64,000 bases of DNA, taken from assembly GCA_963513935.1 (NCBI GenBank), contig OY740776.1, positions 11,438,724-11,502,723 on the forward strand, given 5' to 3'. The notes beneath the pieces are model-generated. The model worked only from the letters and a program-made list of their open reading frames with translations, was not told the origin of the DNA and ran no database searches. Made by a program: the position numbers and the translations under genes. The DNA comes from Aphrophora alni (taxonomy: Eukaryota > Arthropoda > Insecta > Hemiptera > Aphrophoridae). This document shows, in pieces, positions 60,575 to 64,000 of the stretch; the stretch's first letter is position 1, and each line of letters begins with the position of its first letter.

Positions 60575-61245
60575 GAGGTCAGTCATAATTGAACGGTGAT
60601 ATCCGGAGGCTCTGCTCGTCGATTGACCAAGAGCATTGGTTAGTCATTATTGAAGAGAACAATAGTGATAGCTGGAGGCTCTGCTCGTCGGTTGATTGGT
60701 CAGTCATTATTGAAGAGAACAATAGTAATAGCTGGAGGCTTTGCTCGTCGGTTGATCAAGAGCATTGGTCAGTCATTATTGAAGAGACCAATAGTGATAG
60801 CTGGAGGCTCTGCTCGTCGATTGACCAAGAGCATTGGTCAGTCATTATTGAAGAGAACAAAAGTGATAGCTGAAGGCTCTGCTCGTCGATTGACCAAGAG
60901 CATTGGTTAGTCATTATTGAAGAGAACAATAGTGATAGGCGGAGGCTCTGCTCGTCGATTGACCAAGAGCATTGGTTAGTAATTATTGAGAGACCAACAG
61001 TGATATCCGGAGGCTCTGCTCGTCGATTGACCAAGAGAATTGGTTAGTCATTATTGAAGAGAACAATAGTGATAGGCGGAGGCTCTGCTCGTCGATTGAC
61101 CAAGAGCATTGGTTAGTAATTATTGAGAGACCAACAGTGATATCCGGAGGCTCTGCTCGTCGATTGACCAAGAGAATTGGTTAGTCATTATTGAAGAGAA
61201 CAATAGTGACAGCCGGAAGTTCTGTTCGTCGGTTGACCGGTTCGC
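60575..61245 (+). repeat. 69-bp minisatellite, about ten copies
   Basis: GGAGGCTCTGCTCGTCG starts lie at 60,605, 60,674, 60,734, 60,803, 60,872, 60,941, 61,009, 61,078, 61,146 and 61,215. The steps are 69 bp except one 60 and two 68. The last four form an exact-looking 137-bp dimer duplication (60,939-61,075 and 61,076-61,212). Open frames on both strands follow from 69 being a multiple of 3. Confidence 0.95.
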
Positions 61246-62099
61246 ATTGGCCGGAACTATCAACGGGAGTCATTAGTATTAGATATGGGAACATTATGGT
61301 CAAAAACACGGTAGCTGGTACTTGGAGAAATAGAAGCGAGCACACCGACAATGTTTTAATGAATTTATTAAAGAAAGTAGACTCATTTGAATTTTATAAT
61401 ATTTCACGATAATATTCAGCTGCTCTCTCTTAGGACTAATTATATATAGTTTACAATAAAGGGGTTAGATATTAATAATGCATTTCTTAGAATCGTATTT
61501 AATAATAAATCATTTTATCTGAAATAAATAACTTCCATAACAATAAATGTTATAAGTTTCATCTGTAACAAATTTACTCTCTCAAATTTTTCATTTTCGT
61601 TTGGAAAATATTTCAGCATCAATAATTCTTAAGTTGTTACAGTCTACACTTTGATGGCTTTCTTGTAGAGACACATTTAGAAAGATGATTGATATTGATT
61701 CAACTATCGCCATCACACCAACATTCGCCATTTGTTGTTGTAGAAACATCAAACTCGGCAAATAAGTCTCACTTTTTGATTAAATCCACAAACTGTGATG
61801 TCTTTGTTTGTTTCAGAGTCGGACAATCTGTCGCCGCACAAAACACATGGTGTTACAACATAAACAACGATGAAATAATAGTCAGATTAAATTTGATTCG
61901 AAGCTTTCAATTAGTTAAATATATTTGTTACGATGTTCAAAATAAAGTTAATTACATTTTGTCGTGTTACAGTGACCCCAACAGATGGGTAACAAGTTAA
62001 CAATAAAAGTAAATTAATTTAAAAAGTAGAGCGCAATCATACAATCACATACACTTAAATACAAATAGCTTCGTAGAAATAACTAGGATGTAGTTTTAA

Positions 62100-62452
62100 A
62101 TAATAATAATAACATTGAAAACAATATTAATAATAAAATAACATTGTAAACCAAACATTAGGATCGTTAGGAAATTTTGTTATTTTTGTTGAAAGTCGAA
62201 AAACATTTTCATCATCATCGCCTTAAGTTAGTTTAAATTATGCACAAGCTGCAGCAGGTGAATACTGCAAACAAAGACCTGCATTGGTACATAAATAAGG
62301 AAGTTATGAATGGTACAACACTGTACAAACTTTTATAGAAATACTGTTTTAAATAATAATAACATTGAAAACAATAACAATGTAAGCCAAACACTAAGAT
62401 CTTTAGTAAATTTTGTTATTTTTGTTGAAAGACTTCTTCGTGATCATCGCCT
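62100..62452. repeat. Local duplication, offset about 248 bp
   Basis: AATAATAATAACATTGAAAAC, AGCCAAACA-TA and AAATTTTGTTATTTTTGTTG phrases occur at 62,102-62,222 and again at 62,350-62,452. Confidence 0.8.
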
Positions 62453-62500
62453 AGTAAAGAAAGGAGAAAAGAATAAAGACTCTCTAGCCTTTGAATACTC

Positions 62501-62625
62501 AAATAGTATCCAGGTTGGAAGAGAACAAGAATTGGTCAAACGAGACTGATTGCAACGATTAAAGAGTGAGATCTAATACATAATTACATGAAAGGTGTAG
62601 ATCCCGAAGGTTCCCTAGGGAACGC
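62501..62625 (+). repeat. Third dispersed relative of the 90-bp array parent
   Basis: AAATAGTATCCAGGTTGGAA then GAGAACAAGAATTGGTCAAA matches the array unit at about 33 of 40 positions. GAGATCTAATAC and TTACATGAAAGGTGTAGA then match the array's right flank in order. It lies about 36 kb from the array end and is not tandem. Confidence 0.75.
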
Positions 62626-62711
62626 CAAGTACATACTCACTATACATGAGACCCTGACAGTAACCTTTCTATAGAGTTGCATAAGAAAGATCGCCTTAGC
62701 TAGACTCTTAT

Positions 62712-63405
62712 AAACGAGGTGTGGCAATTAGATAACCGGACTGGTGCTACAAAACATTTTATTGATCATTGATTAAAATACAAAGATTAACCCTTTCAAT
62801 GTGCTCTCCATACCGATCCTTACAACAATCTATACGAATTTTGAGAACCTCAATAGCTTTGTTTACCCCTTCTACACTGTGAAATCTTGTCCTCTTAAGC
62901 TTGGATTCGACCTTAGGATATAAAAAAGTCACAGTGAGCCAGGACGAGTACTGTGGGTGGTCCAACACGCTGTTGCCATTTCGCAAAGAACGCCTTTACA
63001 GACAAGGCGGAATGGCCGTCGGGATTATCTGGGTGAAGCATCCAGGAATTGTTTTTCCGCAAGTCGGGTCTTTGCCTTCTCACTCGTTCACGAAGAAACT
63101 CGACGTAGAGATGTTGATCGACCTTCAGACCTTCAACCCAGTGAATGTAGACAATTCCACGCTTGTTAAAAAATCGATCATCTTGGCTTTGAATTTTGGT
63201 TTGCTGTTTTTAGCTTTTTTTTACCTTGGTGAATTGGGCTCTTCCAATGCATCGATGACGTTGATTCTTGATAATAGATAAAACCCACGATTCATCACAA
63301 GCAATCACTCTGTCTAACAATTCTGGATCATTGTCAATGTTGTTCAAAAGGCCAGCACAAATTTTCATTCTCGATTCGTTTTGGCTAACTCTCGTACTTA
63401 CTAAA
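62712..63405 (-). pseudogene. Mariner transposase relic (DD34D type)
   Basis: On the minus strand the order is SRMKICAGLLNNIDNDPELLDRV, CDESWV (first catalytic Asp), NNSWMLHPDNPDGHSAL (second Asp, usually HHDNAPAH) and LAHCDFF (third Asp, in a shifted frame). It continues with FLYPKVESKLKRTRFHSVEGV and ends at 62,759. Frameshifts, including one at the third Asp, and stops inactivate it. Beyond the C-terminus, ACGAGGTGTGGCAATTAGATA at about 62,713 resembles a mariner terminal repeat beside TA. The other terminus was not located. Confidence 0.8.
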
Positions 63406-64000
63406 ATTCTGTATTTTAACCAAATCTGTTTTAAGGAAGACTTTAGTTATTGTATAGCTTCTTTTTTTCCAGAGCGCTACAGGCCTTTGGTTTCCTCACC
63501 TATTCGCCTTTAGTCTCTTCTCTCGCCAGCAACTCTCTGTCAGTGCCCTACAACCAAAATACTCTGGCCTCTCTTCCAATCCTGCATTCATCTCCCTCTC
63601 TTCCTTAAGCCACCCATTCTTCCTAACTAAGTCTATATCAGCAACCTCTTTGGTCGCACCCACCCACCAATATCAAAGGAAACTTAACATCGTTGTCTTC
63701 GCAAATTCCACGTTACTCTCACTGTCAGCATGCTATCTATTTATTCGCCAACTCTCCGCACTTGTACATCGGCCTATTGATTAAAAAATATATATTTCTT
63801 TCTCATTATTGGGTGTAAGTATCCGCTCTATACATCATTACCGACCTAATGGAAGTCTTATACATTTTCATTTTAGTTGTCCGGATGAGAAGCATTGACT
63901 TCATCGGTATTAAATTAGCATAGTGCGGTCTGTTTCCAGCAACAATCCTCTTTAGAATTAAAAATAAAAATAATATAGATTCACACTATACTACGATGAC
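63406..64000. other. No gene recognised
   Basis: The upstream part of the mariner relic may extend here, but no motif was seen. 63,540-63,720 is C/T-rich on the plus strand, with composition unlike its neighbours and no identified domain. Confidence 0.35.

Noticed and set aside
60640..61210. GAAGAGAACAA shared between the 69-bp and 90-bp units as evidence of common origin
   Set aside because: Only about 11 bases agree and the rest of the units are unrelated, so chance is sufficient.
61689..62000. 103-codon open frame as a gene
   Set aside because: No recognisable domain was seen, and it lies beside local AT-rich duplications. Its length is within chance for this window.

Overview
This window looks like a repeat-dominated stretch of an arthropod genome, most likely an insect. 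The evidence is short interstitial runs of the insect telomere motif TTAGG/CCTAA (about 6,530, 27,580, 32,020-32,550 and 34,540), spliced-gene signals, AT-rich non-coding DNA, long dinucleotide microsatellites, and remnants of mariner, Penelope-like, non-LTR and tyrosine-recombinase elements. There are no operons and no bacterial gene organisation. The order of insect cannot be fixed from the sequence. One assembly gap of exactly 200 N lies at 31,818-32,017.

Layout. 1-14,600 is mostly unannotatable AT-rich DNA. It carries a non-LTR retrotransposon 3' end (4.2-4.5 kb), a 188-bp inverted-terminal-repeat element (6.6 kb), a 31/32-bp minisatellite (7.1-7.9 kb), a foldback element (10.1-10.3 kb), a 159-bp triplication (11.8-12.3 kb) and a broken tyrosine-recombinase-like reading frame (12.4-12.7 kb). 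14,641-26,110 is the dominating feature: about 128 tandem units of exactly 90 bp, open for thousands of codons on both strands, interrupted on both by a single substitution at about 18,852. Truncated relatives of its parent sequence lie at 26.1, 27.7 and 62.5 kb. 27-39 kb holds dispersed repeats, a tRNA-like pseudogene, a (TC)n tract, the gap and a 126-bp telomere-motif satellite.

The best protein-coding evidence is at 40,005-40,770 (minus strand). It is the intact last exon of a DDE-superfamily (Tc1/mariner-related) transposase or transposase-derived gene, with a strong splice acceptor and an acidic C-terminus. Just upstream on the same strand (40,930-42,148) lies a disabled zinc-finger/tyrosine-recombinase-like gene with one nonsense codon and two frameshifts. 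A candidate first exon with a good donor site is at 46,275-46,307.

45-60 kb is rich in foldback structures (47.9-48.6, 55.5-56.3 and 58.1-59.4 kb; the last is a TA-flanked DD41D mariner derivative). It also has diverged tandem repeats, several copies of an AT-rich repeat around a Penelope-like remnant (50.5-51.5 kb) and a 69-bp minisatellite (60.6-61.2 kb). A second, DD34D-type mariner relic lies at 62.7-63.4 kb. Nothing here reads as a cooperating gene set. It is a graveyard and amplification site of mobile and satellite DNA, with one possibly live exon. All family names come from recognising motifs by eye; no database search was run.
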